DNA of 64,000 nt from Beroe forskalii. Its lineage: Eukaryota > Ctenophora > Nuda > Beroida > Beroidae. Positions 43,701 to 53,400 of this stretch are shown here, piece after piece; position 1 is the first letter of the stretch; each line of letters begins with the position of its first letter. The translations under genes were made by a program, and so were the position numbers. The stretch is from the NCBI GenBank assembly GCA_011033025.1, contig WFMF01000117.1, forward strand, positions 394,016 to 458,015. Reading direction: 5' to 3'. The notes beneath the pieces are model-generated. The model was given only the letters and a program-made list of their open reading frames with translations, did not search any database and was not told where the DNA came from.

Positions 43701-46684
43701 GTCACGCAAGTTTGGAGCTCGTCGAGCCACAACCGCCATGATGGGTACTCTCATGTCACTGAATAACGGCGAATTTACAAGAGTCTTGTTAACCTTGGTC
43801 ACAATCTTCTGAACTTCGTCGAACCCAGGGCCATAAGTTGTGACCCAACCTACTCCAAACTTACCCTCTAAAGAATTACTTTTGTGCTTGTATTCTAAAT
43901 TACGTTCTCTAGTTAGTACATCTGATTTTACACTATCCAGGACCCAGTTTGGATAATCTGAGTCTTTAAAGAAGTTAATCATTTCATTAATTCTAAATTC
44001 CAGAACAGAAAATCTTTGATAGTTCCTCTCAGCCTCAATAGCTGGCTATACGGAACGGAACACATGGGGTGGATGAGCACTGTTAAAATTCAAATAACGA
44101 TGAGCATCTGTTTCCTTATAGTAAATGTCAGTGTCAAGTTCTGTTTTGATAAACCTATATCTTACATCTAAAAATTCTATGAACTCAGAACTTTCTTTTA
44201 AATTAAAGGTTAACCTCAAGTTATATTCCTTATCCAAGATTTTGTAAATTTGGCAAAACCATCTAAAGAATTCAATTGGTGAACCATTCCATCCACCAGT
44301 CCCATCGTCTATGAATCTGAACATGAACAAAAGTTGTTTTGGCCATTTTGTGTACATGACCCGTTTGAATGACCAATACACAGTAATGTTGGCAATACAC
44401 AGTAATGTTCAGAAACATGTGATATTATTTACTGGGGACCCTCAGAACAGTGGTGTCAGAGTGGTTAATGAAAGTAGCAGTCATCTACCTACGTGTGGTA
44501 TATAGGGTACTCGACGCGGGTAGTAAGTAGTATGGAACTCTGTAGTTCAATAGTATCGTGTATTCGTGTAACAGAGCAGCATGTACAGTGTGTACGCGGG
44601 CAGTGTACACAACTACACACTGTACAGTGTACAGTATACACATCAATAAGTCTATGTGAGAAGTAAATTGAATCTCGGATGGTCCAACTTTCAGTTGAAC
44701 CACAACAATGCGATAAATTGCCGGGATAGATGAATGGTTTCTCTCAAAACAAAGCCTTATACCACTTGAGAACTAAAGGAATGGAAGAATCTAATTTCGT
44801 TAATTGCGTCGAGCATCCTTGTAATAAAATCCCATTGTATTTGATGCACATGATGTTGATGTATAATCGTTACATTGTGTGTATTGTGTACCTACATGGT
44901 GCAGATACTAATCACTATGTAGTGATCTAAATATGGATTCCACTATTGAGTAAAGTACTACTTACAGGATATTAAATATATTATACAGTATAAACTGTAG
45001 CTATGTAACTTTTTTTTATGATATTTATAAGTGGCCAGTGATAAGTGGGAAACCTCACTTTTGGGTTGGAGCCTGATGCATACATTGCGTACATATCATT
45101 GAGGGCCTGCATCATCCACACTGAGGTGACAAACGATATTGTACCTTGTGTCTTTGAAGGAGAGGTAATCCGTTTTGGGTTGACTTAATGACCCTTATCA
45201 ATCCTCCAATAATCAATAGAGCTAAATTAGATAACAATAAGTGTAGGTACCTTGTGTTTTGGGTAGAGCCCAGGGACACAACTCCACTTCATCCTCTTCG
45301 GGATAGTCTGGGAGTTCTGGGAGGTCTGGAAGGGAGAAGTCACCAGTCACTGCTTCAAACCGCAACACCTTGTCCACTGGTAGAGCTTCTGAAGGATTTG
45401 AAAGGTTATGACTTCACAGTGCAATGACTTCAAAGGAAATATCTGGATTATAGATTTGAAATGGATTGGTTATTAGAGAATTATTTTCAGTACTTCTTAT
45501 TCTATAATATATAACTTCAAATTGTTCAAATCAGTAATAGAGAGACTTTTACCAATTGATATGGACTTGACTTTCTTCCTCGTTGGTTCACTGTACTGGA
45601 AATCGTCAATGATCTCAAGTGCAGGTGGTTCTGGATCCACTTTATCTTCAATTTTCTTTTGATGAGCCCAGGGACATCTCTCAGGCTGATCTATAAATTG
45701 ATAGAATTTTACCATTATAATAATCCATAAATGGCATTGCAATATCATAACAAAAGGTAGGTCAGTTCCATTATTTGAAAATCTCTGGGAGTTCTCTCCA
45801 TATCTGTTCCATAGTCAATAAAACATTTCATGGCAAATATTATTTTAGGAATGATTTACAAGAATCTAACCCATTGTAAAATGCTTCCTTTTCATTTCTT
45901 TGATGATGTTTTCATCTTTGTCTTCATATATTGCAAACTTAGAAGGCGTGGAATCATTCTTCACTTTAGAGAATCCAGTTCTTGTAGGAGTCCTGTTAGA
46001 ATCAGTAACATTACAAATTCCAAATGTGATGACAACTTTGAATGAACTTAATTTAGAAATCATCTGGCATGCCAACCAATTAATGATAGTACTCAGAATT
46101 ATCCTTAGTTGATAATAGTGCACAAAGAATCGAATTGAATAGTTTAACTCGGACTGGGGAAAGGAAGCCATTATTTACATAGTCATAAGGGGCATCTTCA
46201 CTGTAGGGGTCATTTTTGGTTTCTTGAAAGCACAAGGTGTCATCTGACAGTTCTTATTCCCAAGCACTGATCTTGGGGTTGCTGTCAGCATCCGTTTGTT
46301 TGGAGTAGCAAACATGTTTTTTGTAGCTTGTCTTTTACCTGAAATTCAAGTTCACAGCTTTGATTATGGTAGTTTTAAAACCATAATTTTTTTCCTGTAT
46401 CATATAGGCATTCAATACCTACCAAGGTTTCATTTCATCAATAGATGAGGTTACATGGGTATAAGCATATAACAGTGGTTACTATGCTTATTGCTTATAC
46501 ATAACAGCATTCATGAATGATTGCTTGTTCTTGGGCAAAATCAAAGTTGGTATAAAACTATCAAATTGAAGATGAAGTAATTATATAACTACTTACCTAA
46601 TGCTGGAGTAAACTCTTGGTTTTTGGCTTTCAAAGGGGTCCTAATCATATCCAAGTTTTCTAAATTTTCAGCAAACATTGCCAT
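40757..46684 (-). CDS. Securin-like candidate: basic N-terminus with D-box-like motifs, acidic C-terminus, 7 exons
   Basis: Minus-strand exons 46684-46597, 46338-46179, 45992-45871, 45690-45553, 45388-45251, 42435-42343 and 40896-40757 join with consistent phases and no frame break to 292 residues, so the gene model is strong even though the family is not certain. The N-terminal half is basic and TP-rich (IRTPLKAKNQEFTPALG, ATPNKRMLTATPRSVLGNKN, MTPTRTGFSKVK) with RTPL and RSVLG resembling destruction boxes; FAIYEDKDEN recalls the securin KEN region. The C-terminal half is acidic (LPDLPELPDYPEEDEVEL; ALSDDDELPDIPSTPDLDRQ). Two consecutive 138-nt exons each carry CPWA. Basic-then-acidic order with D-boxes fits securin, the separase inhibitor degraded at anaphase, but the protein is longer and otherwise unrecognised; another mitotic APC/C substrate is possible. 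Confidence 0.6.
40897..41003 (-). repeat. Tandem copies of the last exon's 3' splice site
   Basis: On the minus strand the true acceptor is TAGAATTCCCCTCAG then GGTGTTTTAACGAC. Just upstream are TAGAATTCGCCTCAG then GATGTTTTAACC, a degenerate copy lacking AG, and TGTAATTCTCCCAG then GGTGTTTTAACTTTG. Each intact copy repeats pyrimidine tract, CAG and exon start. Confidence 0.8.
41405..41570 (+). repeat. Dispersed repeat, copy 2
   Basis: GGACAATAATTTAGGAGATCG ... GAAAATATGAGGAT ... GATGACGTCATATTG matches the segment at 33310 in the same orientation. Confidence 0.5.
43161..44381 (-). mobile_element. Penelope-like retroelement fragment (RT end plus GIY-YIG)
   Basis: Two frames. 44381-44046 encodes the end of a reverse transcriptase with FRFIDDGTGGW (the catalytic aspartates) and FLDVRYRF ... 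HPPHVFRS. 43982-43161 encodes the linker and a GIY-YIG nuclease (CTQCHKAYIGKTVQPLRTRI, then SEHRN), the pair that defines Penelope-like elements. The frames are separated by a stop and frameshift near 44040, and the 5' part of the RT is missing, so the copy is dead. It is on the host strand in an intron of the securin-like gene (between 42435 and 45251). Confidence 0.9.
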
Positions 46685-47259
46685 TAGAACAGCTCAATTA
46701 TGATATTAATTAAGTGAGTGCATGGGGCAATCAATAAGGGTTTCCATGCCAAGGTATTATTATTATTATTAAATCTGACAATAGCATAGAAGTTTATACT
46801 ATCAAGCCTCTTCACGTAGGCATAACATGCCAAGGTAGAGAGGAGACTTCAAAAGGGAGTCATATTCTGTGGGGTATTGGGATTTCAGCAATATTCTAGA
46901 AATTCTGGCCATTATCACAATGGCGTCGGATCATTTTTAGGGCCCCTATCTATATACTAGAGTCCATGGCACTGTAAAATATCCTTGAGGAAAACTGACG
47001 AGATTTTTTAGGAGTTTGGTTATATAAATGAGGAAACCCATTTGGTTTTTCCTTTAATCAGATTAATAGTTATCTGGGTGTAAGGTCAATGTTGAACATA
47101 TAAATTTTATGGCACTTGTTGTGGTTATCTGACATATTGTTTAGAAAATAGGTGATAGGGCTCTAAGTGACGTCATGGATCAAAAACTCAATCTTTGGCA
47201 ATGCAATACAATACAATACAAAGTTTTTGGAAGTAAACCAACACGATTCTAAAATTTGT
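46685..47259. other. No gene seen; upstream region of the securin-like gene
   Basis: AT-rich spacer with an ATT microsatellite near 46755. Promoter elements for the minus-strand gene would lie here, but I could not identify any. Confidence 0.5.
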
Positions 47260-47832
47260 TCTAGACAGGACTCAGGAGCTATTGCTGGAACATTGTTAGG
47301 GCAAGCATCACTTTCTAAACAGGATGACCCTTACCCCAACAATTGTTGGATTCAAAAATCTTTCTAGACAGAGTTGTACAAGCTATAGCTCCTGTCAGAG
47401 CATCTGTGATATTGCATGCAAAAGGAAAGTATAATTTTACAATAACAATATAACAACAATTAAAGAATAACAAAATAGGTATTGCATCACTGCTATAAGC
47501 TATGAACCAGTTTCCTATTTCACTTTGTTATCATGATACAGCCCACACGACAGGGTCATGTGTATCAGTGAGAGTTATTGCCCAGGTAACGGTGCTTTTT
47601 AGACAGGAATGATTGCCCAAGCTATAGCTCATGCATTTGCTCAGGTAATACCTCCAACTATTACCTGAGCTATTGCTCGAGCAATAGCTCAGGCAAGCGA
47701 AAAAATGCATATCAATCTTGAAAACACTCAATCATTTGATTATGTACCTAAACATGGTACTCGGAATCAGGAATGAACAAATTCGGTCAACTGTCATCAA
47801 GCAATAGCTTCTCAAAATTCCCTGTCTAGAAT
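47260..47832. mobile_element. Possible transposon remnant with TTCTAGACAGG ends
   Basis: TTCTAGACAGG at 47260 and CCTGTCTAGAA near 47822 are exact inverses. Between them are repeated AGCTATAGCTC / GAGCAATAGCTC motifs, including a palindrome at 47662-47694 (ACCTGAGCTATTGCTC / GAGCAATAGCTCAGG). No open frame. Confidence 0.4.
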
Positions 47833-47944
47833 GGGTCTATCATAAAAACAGTGCTCAAGAGATCGTATCATTCAGTTTGCAATTCTTGGCCATTCCTAAT
47901 TTTGACTTTGTTACAAAACTTTGACTATGAATAAATTCCCCTAA

Positions 47945-48370
47945 CCAGGGGCGTCGCGCCGCGCCGCGCACTCCGTGCGCGTAACCAGGGTCCTGGTTAG
48001 GGCAAATGAATAATTGAATAAATTGCTTTTAGCAACAATACAACTTGCTAAACACGTATATAATATCTCTGTTTGTGTTGCGGCGTTGCGCGGGCGCGGC
48101 GTGCTTCCTCAAAATCCAGCGAAGCGTTGTCAGACCCCTTCGCCTTCCCTGCGCGGCGTCGGCCGCCGAAGGGAAGCGCGCGGCGCGTACACGCACCTAT
48201 GCGGGCTTAAGAAGATTAAAAATAGGGTTTTGGGAAAGGCCTTGTTTAGGTTTAGGATTCAAAAAATTGACGTTCAGATCTATGAGATCACTCGGCCCCG
48301 CCCGTTGCGTTACATTTTTCTGTTTTTGGGCGCGCGCGCGCTTCAGTTCGTGCGCGCGCCCGCCGGGTCA
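47945..48370. other. CpG-rich island-like segment upstream of PCNA
   Basis: CpG-dense blocks (GGCGTCGCGCCGCGCCGCGC, GGCCGCCGAAGGGAAGCGCG, GGGCGCGCGCGCGCTTC) stand out from the AT-rich surroundings. It lies in the space between the divergent securin-like and PCNA genes. It could be a promoter island or a GC-rich repeat; a 120-codon frame across it has no family features. Confidence 0.4.
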
Positions 48371-48608
48371 AATAACGTCTGAAAAGACGCGAAAAGTTTT
48401 TATGAATACATACCGAAAATAGCTTGATCATGTAATTGTATTTTGCTTTTGACATGGTTTCATATGGTGTGTTCATCCGATGTTGGATGTTAAACATTGT
48501 GCTTGATTGATTTTTCATTTTACGACGTCGTTGGTCGTTTAAGAAAAAGAGCCGCGCAATTCCGCAAGCGTTCTCGAGAATGCGCAAACCGTGAGAACTG
48601 AAAATTCC

Positions 48609-48618
48609 AAGATGGCCG
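48609..48618 (+). promoter_or_regulatory. YY1-like motif near the presumed PCNA start
   Basis: AAGATGGCCG, one base from the YY1 consensus AAGATGGCGGC often found at transcription starts, 420 bases before the PCNA ATG and just after a GCGC-rich stretch. Confidence 0.3.
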
Positions 48619-49037
48619 ATTTAGTACATAGTCAATCAATACGTTCATATCTCAAATTGCGTGGTTGAATTAGTTTAATTTTGTTTTGATGCTTTTGTTC
48701 AGGATATGATAACATTATTATAATTTTTCAATTCATCTTGTCACAATAAATTCTGATAATATTGCCTATTTTCATTTCACATCTTGAATTGAATATCATT
48801 TCGTCACATGTCCCATCATAACATCACTTGCTTCACAACTGTGATTATTCCGTTATTCCATTTGCAGTTGATTTTGTTTTTCGTCATTAGGTGTGCGCAA
48901 GAATATCAGAAGTTATATCCAAATCTGACAATTTTATACTCCGGGAAACCCGTTAAGTTGATCTTTATTTGCCATGAAACTTTCGTTATATATGTAGATA
49001 TCTAATCGTTTACTAATTTGAGAGACGCTAGATCACG

Positions 49038-49823
49038 ATGTTCGAAGCCCGGTTACCACAAGGTGGTCTCATGAAGAAAATCTTGGAAGCCCTCAAAGAT
49101 TTAGTAAAAGATGCGAACTGGGATCTCTCAACAGAAGGCATGTCGCTCCAAGCCATGGACACCTCCCACGTCAGTTTGGTGAGTGTACTACTGAAGAGCT
49201 CCGGATTCGATGAATATCGATGTGACACAAACTGCATCATGGGCATCCAGTTAGCTACCATGATCAAAGTGATGAAATGCTGCAATAACGACGATGCCCT
49301 GAAGATGGAATACAAAGACGATCCCGGTGACACAGTGACCTTCAGCTTCGAGAGTCCCAACCAGGAACGAACCTCCGAGTTCACCGTCAAACTGATGCAG
49401 ATAGACTCCGAGCACCTTGCCCTTACTGACGATGGTTACGATGCTCAAATTACGATGCCGTCTGCTGAATTCCAGAGAATCTGTCGAGACCTCTCTGCAT
49501 TTGGAGACGCTGTCACGATAGCAGTTCTCAAGAACTCCGTTACATTCAAAGTAACGGGAGATATTGGCGATGGTACGATTACCATGCTGGAATCTAACAG
49601 TGAGAAGGAAGAAGAAAAAGTTCAGGTGGAAATGGACAACCCAGTGGCCCTCACCTTTGCCTTCAAGTACCTGCACTACTTCTGTCGTGGGGCACCCCTC
49701 AGCCCTCTGGTTAAGCTGACCCTGAGGAATGATTCTCCGCTAGTGGTGCAGTATGATATCTCCGATATCGGTAGTATCAGATACTTCCTTGCACCTAAGG
49801 TTTCAGAAGAGGATGAAGCTTAG
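49038..49823 (+). CDS. PCNA: PCNA, DNA sliding clamp, intronless
   Basis: 261 residues in one exon, the normal family length. PCNA trimers encircle DNA and tether polymerase delta, FEN1, ligase and repair factors. Visible family features: start MFEARLPQGGLMKKILEALK, the DNA-facing helices, the interdomain loop around residues 118-135 (KLMQIDSEHLALTDDGYDAQ), FQRICRDLSAFGD, the ubiquitin/SUMO acceptor lysine (equivalent of K164, in AVLKNSVTF) and the C-terminal FLAPKVSEEDEA. The whole reading frame looks intact and under constraint. It is followed 584 bases later on the same strand by the BPTF homologue and is divergent from the securin-like gene. Confidence 0.97.
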   Translation: MFEARLPQGGLMKKILEALKDLVKDANWDLSTEGMSLQAMDTSHVSLVSVLLKSSGFDEYRCDTNCIMGIQLATMIKVMKCCNNDDALKMEYKDDPGDTVTFSFESPNQERTSEFTVKLMQIDSEHLALTDDGYDAQITMPSAEFQRICRDLSAFGDAVTIAVLKNSVTFKVTGDIGDGTITMLESNSEKEEEKVQVEMDNPVALTFAFKYLHYFCRGAPLSPLVKLTLRNDSPLVVQYDISDIGSIRYFLAPKVSEEDEA

Positions 49824-50407
49824 GCCCTCACCTGCCCATTATTTCTACCAGTGGACAATATTTTTAAATTATATTAATTAATTTTCTCAATTTTAAGATA
49901 ATTTAATGATATCTATTTGAAAATCTTTTTCTAAATTTCACATGACCATCGAAACAGTAGGGTCTGTTTAACGAATAGAAATCAACTGTCATGGTTTTTA
50001 TTATCCTTTTTATTGTTTTAATTTCGAATGCTAACTTGATCAAGATCTGTTTTGAAATCTTGAAGTCAACTGAAATTACAAGCTGACACTTATCGGTGTT
50101 GTATCGAAAACTTGCTGAAGTTTTTACAGCACTCAGGGTGAACATCTGTCTCTCTACATCCCAGTAATAGTGTTCTAAAGTTATAACCCAGAATTAATAA
50201 TTCAATTCTGATGACTTCACTTGTTTCATTGTTTCACAATTATTGTAAACTTGCTTAAGAAGACTTTTTCGTCTGAATGAACTTATTTTCATAACTTCCT
50301 TTGTAATATTTATTCCACATAATTTCTTATATTTACAGCAGTAAATCTAACCACAACACCTTCCTCCAGCAATGTAACCTACGAATGTTGCATGATCTCA
50401 TGAAGCC

Positions 50408-53400
50408 ATGGAAGATGAAGACGATTTATTCCCGGATGAATCACTGAAGCTCCCACCCAGTTCCAATGACCTTCCCATCCCCAATTCAGTTCTCCTGCCC
50501 CTTGCATCTGTCTACCGTGTCCTAGCAGATCAGTATCAGTTCAGCCACCTAGTATTCGAGGATTTCCTTGCAGCTGTAGCCCACAGGGAACAGTGCAGTA
50601 TAACGAGTGATGTGCACGTGGCACTGCTGGACGACCTCTTTTCAGAGGTAAGTTCCTCTGACCTTGAAACTTGAATGGCCTCCAAAATTGTATTTTTGTT
50701 CCTACCATGAACATTGAACATGTACAATCTAAATGTAGATTGTACATGTTCATGGTAGGAACACTATGTACATTATACAGAGGTACATGTATGACATATG
50801 TATTGTTACACCAACACTACAACCACTTACTAATCTACGTATTCCTCAGGAGTTGAGTAAGACTGAGCTCTTCTCCACCTACGAGTTGCTGAGTCTGGAG
50901 AAGGTAGACGAAGTCACATGGCCGAGTGCTCTACGACTCTACCTCAAGTACACCAACACAGCCCTCCACTTCACAGGGGATTACTACTCGCTGGATCTGG
51001 AGAAGAGAGTTCAGATACTGCTACACCTCACCAAGTCGCATGCAGGTCAGTAAGGGGGGTTCTGATGTTTCTGTGAGCTTTGAGAGGGGTCTTTTACTGC
51101 AATTCCTAGTTGTTACGACAGGTTTATGATTAGGCATATTTTTGAATGTTGAACTAAAATCCCAGGTTTCGCCCCCGAGGACCCCCAAATCCAAGGCTCC
51201 ACCCCGTTGGGGGCCAGTTCGTCAGGAGGTCGGTTCTGGTTCGTCCACCGGCGCCTCATAGTCTGGGACAAGAAGGATGTCCACTACTACAGCAGCAAGG
51301 ACAAGCTGGACGAGGTCATGGTTTGCTTGAAGGACTGCACGGGGGCTGATGCTACGGTGAGTTTCCTCGAATACAATGTGTCATGCTGGTATTTACTTAC
51401 TATTTTGCTGATTTTATTCGTGGTACTTTTAACCCAATTGTATTGGGTACTGATAACCCAATTGTATTAGTTCGATCGATGGTTCCATCTTGAGTCGTGG
51501 AGGTTCGGAAAATAGCAATTTTTTCCATCTCTAGGTAGATTCATGGGTCTTTCAAAATAAGTTCAGTCTCGAATAGTTTTAGTCGATAGTTTTAGTCCTA
51601 CCCCTCTGAAGCTGACCCGGTCTGTTTGGATGATTCTGTTTTGATTCACACTGGGTTAAACTTAATCACAATCTTCATTTCAGATCCACGATACAATCAG
51701 GAAGAACTTCTTCGACTACGTTGAAAGGATGAATGAGACGCTCGTGGACTTTGTGTTTGCCTACAAAACCTCCCTCACAAAATCTATCCAATCCCCCACC
51801 AAATACTCAGGTATAACGATAAGTGAAAGATGATGATATTCAATGTCAAATTATTGACTACACTTTCGTGAACTCAATGCTTTCATCGGCTATTATGTGC
51901 ATTGAATGTATTACCGTGTACGGGTATAAATATCACTTCTAATTCGATTGAGTGGCAACATGGGGTATACAATTCGATCACATACATCTGTTTATGTATA
52001 GTACCTATAACGTGTTAGTAGTAGTTGTAGTACATGAATACACATGTATAACGCGGTAGTAGTACACACATACACAGGCATAACATACGGGGAGCAGTCG
52101 ACTAGCACTCTGATGAGAAAGGACGTAGAGAACATGGCCATTTCCTCTCTTCTGGCGTCCTACAAGGAAGCTTCCTCTGAGTCATTCACCTTCGGTTCAG
52201 ACAAACTCTTCTTGAAGTGAGTCAACTTGCCAAAATCGCTGGTCAGTACTCAGTGTCAACATAACATTAATTGTATGCAAACAGTGACTGCGATAGTTTG
52301 TTTATATTGCGTTTTGTTTATGCAGGGTACATTTGGAAACGGAATCCGAGTACTACCACTTTATTGTGTATGTTTGTTTTGTTTCGGATGTTAATTAGTT
52401 AATTGTTTATGTTTGTACCATTCATGTAATCACACCATCACTCCTTTGTGCACAGCTACAATAAGTAACTCAAGTACAAACCATGTAATGGTAATACATT
52501 GCAAGTACATGGTACATTGTACATTGTACACTGCTCTACAATCTGCAATCTATAGGTACAGAGTGCGACACACTGGTTCTAAGGTGACAGCTGCCGTATC
52601 TGATAGACTGAGGGATGTGGGACAGAGTCTCAGGGAACAAATAACATGGAAATCTTCATCCCCTGATCATATTAGCTTTTGCTCCATTTTACGAATCCCC
52701 TGATTAATTATGTACAGATTGGTTGAAATATAGGAACATGAACTATTGCACAGCAGAGTTTTGACCTTGATTCTCGTATCCTTGTTCCATCTAACCATGT
52801 GGCTGTAACTTAAATAAAATTGCTGCCCTGAAAGTTAACGTTTCCCCTTAGTCGTCCTCTTCCTCAGATTAAGCTGCTGAAGAACTCTCTGCTGAGTCTC
52901 TCCAGTAACATCTCCAAACACTTCATGCACGATGCGTGGTCCAAAAGAGCACCAGCCTGGGAGAATGCCCTCCTCAAAGCTGCTAACTCTCACCAACTAG
53001 CTGCTTGCCTGGCCTTCCTAGAGTCCCACATTCGACCTGTTGTTTTCTCGCCAGGTGAGCTCAGGGGCGTGGTTGCTATGCTTTTTGTGGTTTCCCCCAA
53101 AAAATTCAATAAACTGAAATTAATTTTAACTCACCGTTTTAAAGCTGTCGTAAACTGTTGCTTGTGCTTCTTTCTTACGATCCATGACACTATTACTCAG
53201 CATCAAAATTCAATTCCTTTGCAGACTGGATCAAGATAGACGAAACAGCGAAAGCTAAGTCCAAGCCGCAAACCCCCAAAGCCCAATCTCCGCATCCTTC
53301 TCCAACGACAGAGATGGAGACGAGTTCTCTGTCTCCTTCAAGAATTGAGCCTGATCTTGGCACGGAGGAGAGACAAGGCTCAGTTTCACCCTCAAAGATT

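Noticed and set aside
46179..46338. Apparent frameshift in exon 2 of the securin-like gene (alternative frame ELSDDTLCFQETKNDPY)
   Set aside because: Without any shift the exon ends in phase 2 and joins cleanly to the exon at 45992, so the original frame is kept.
48014..48422. Two overlapping ORFs in the CpG-rich block
   Set aside because: Arg/Ala-rich composition simply reflects GC content; frames are open in parallel and lack family features.
52413..52703. Extended BPTF exon reading through VTAAVSDRLRDVGQ
   Set aside because: A good donor (AAG|GTGACA) at 52583 followed by the 52868 exon keeps phase and matches the human GSK ... junction; the extension ends in a stop.
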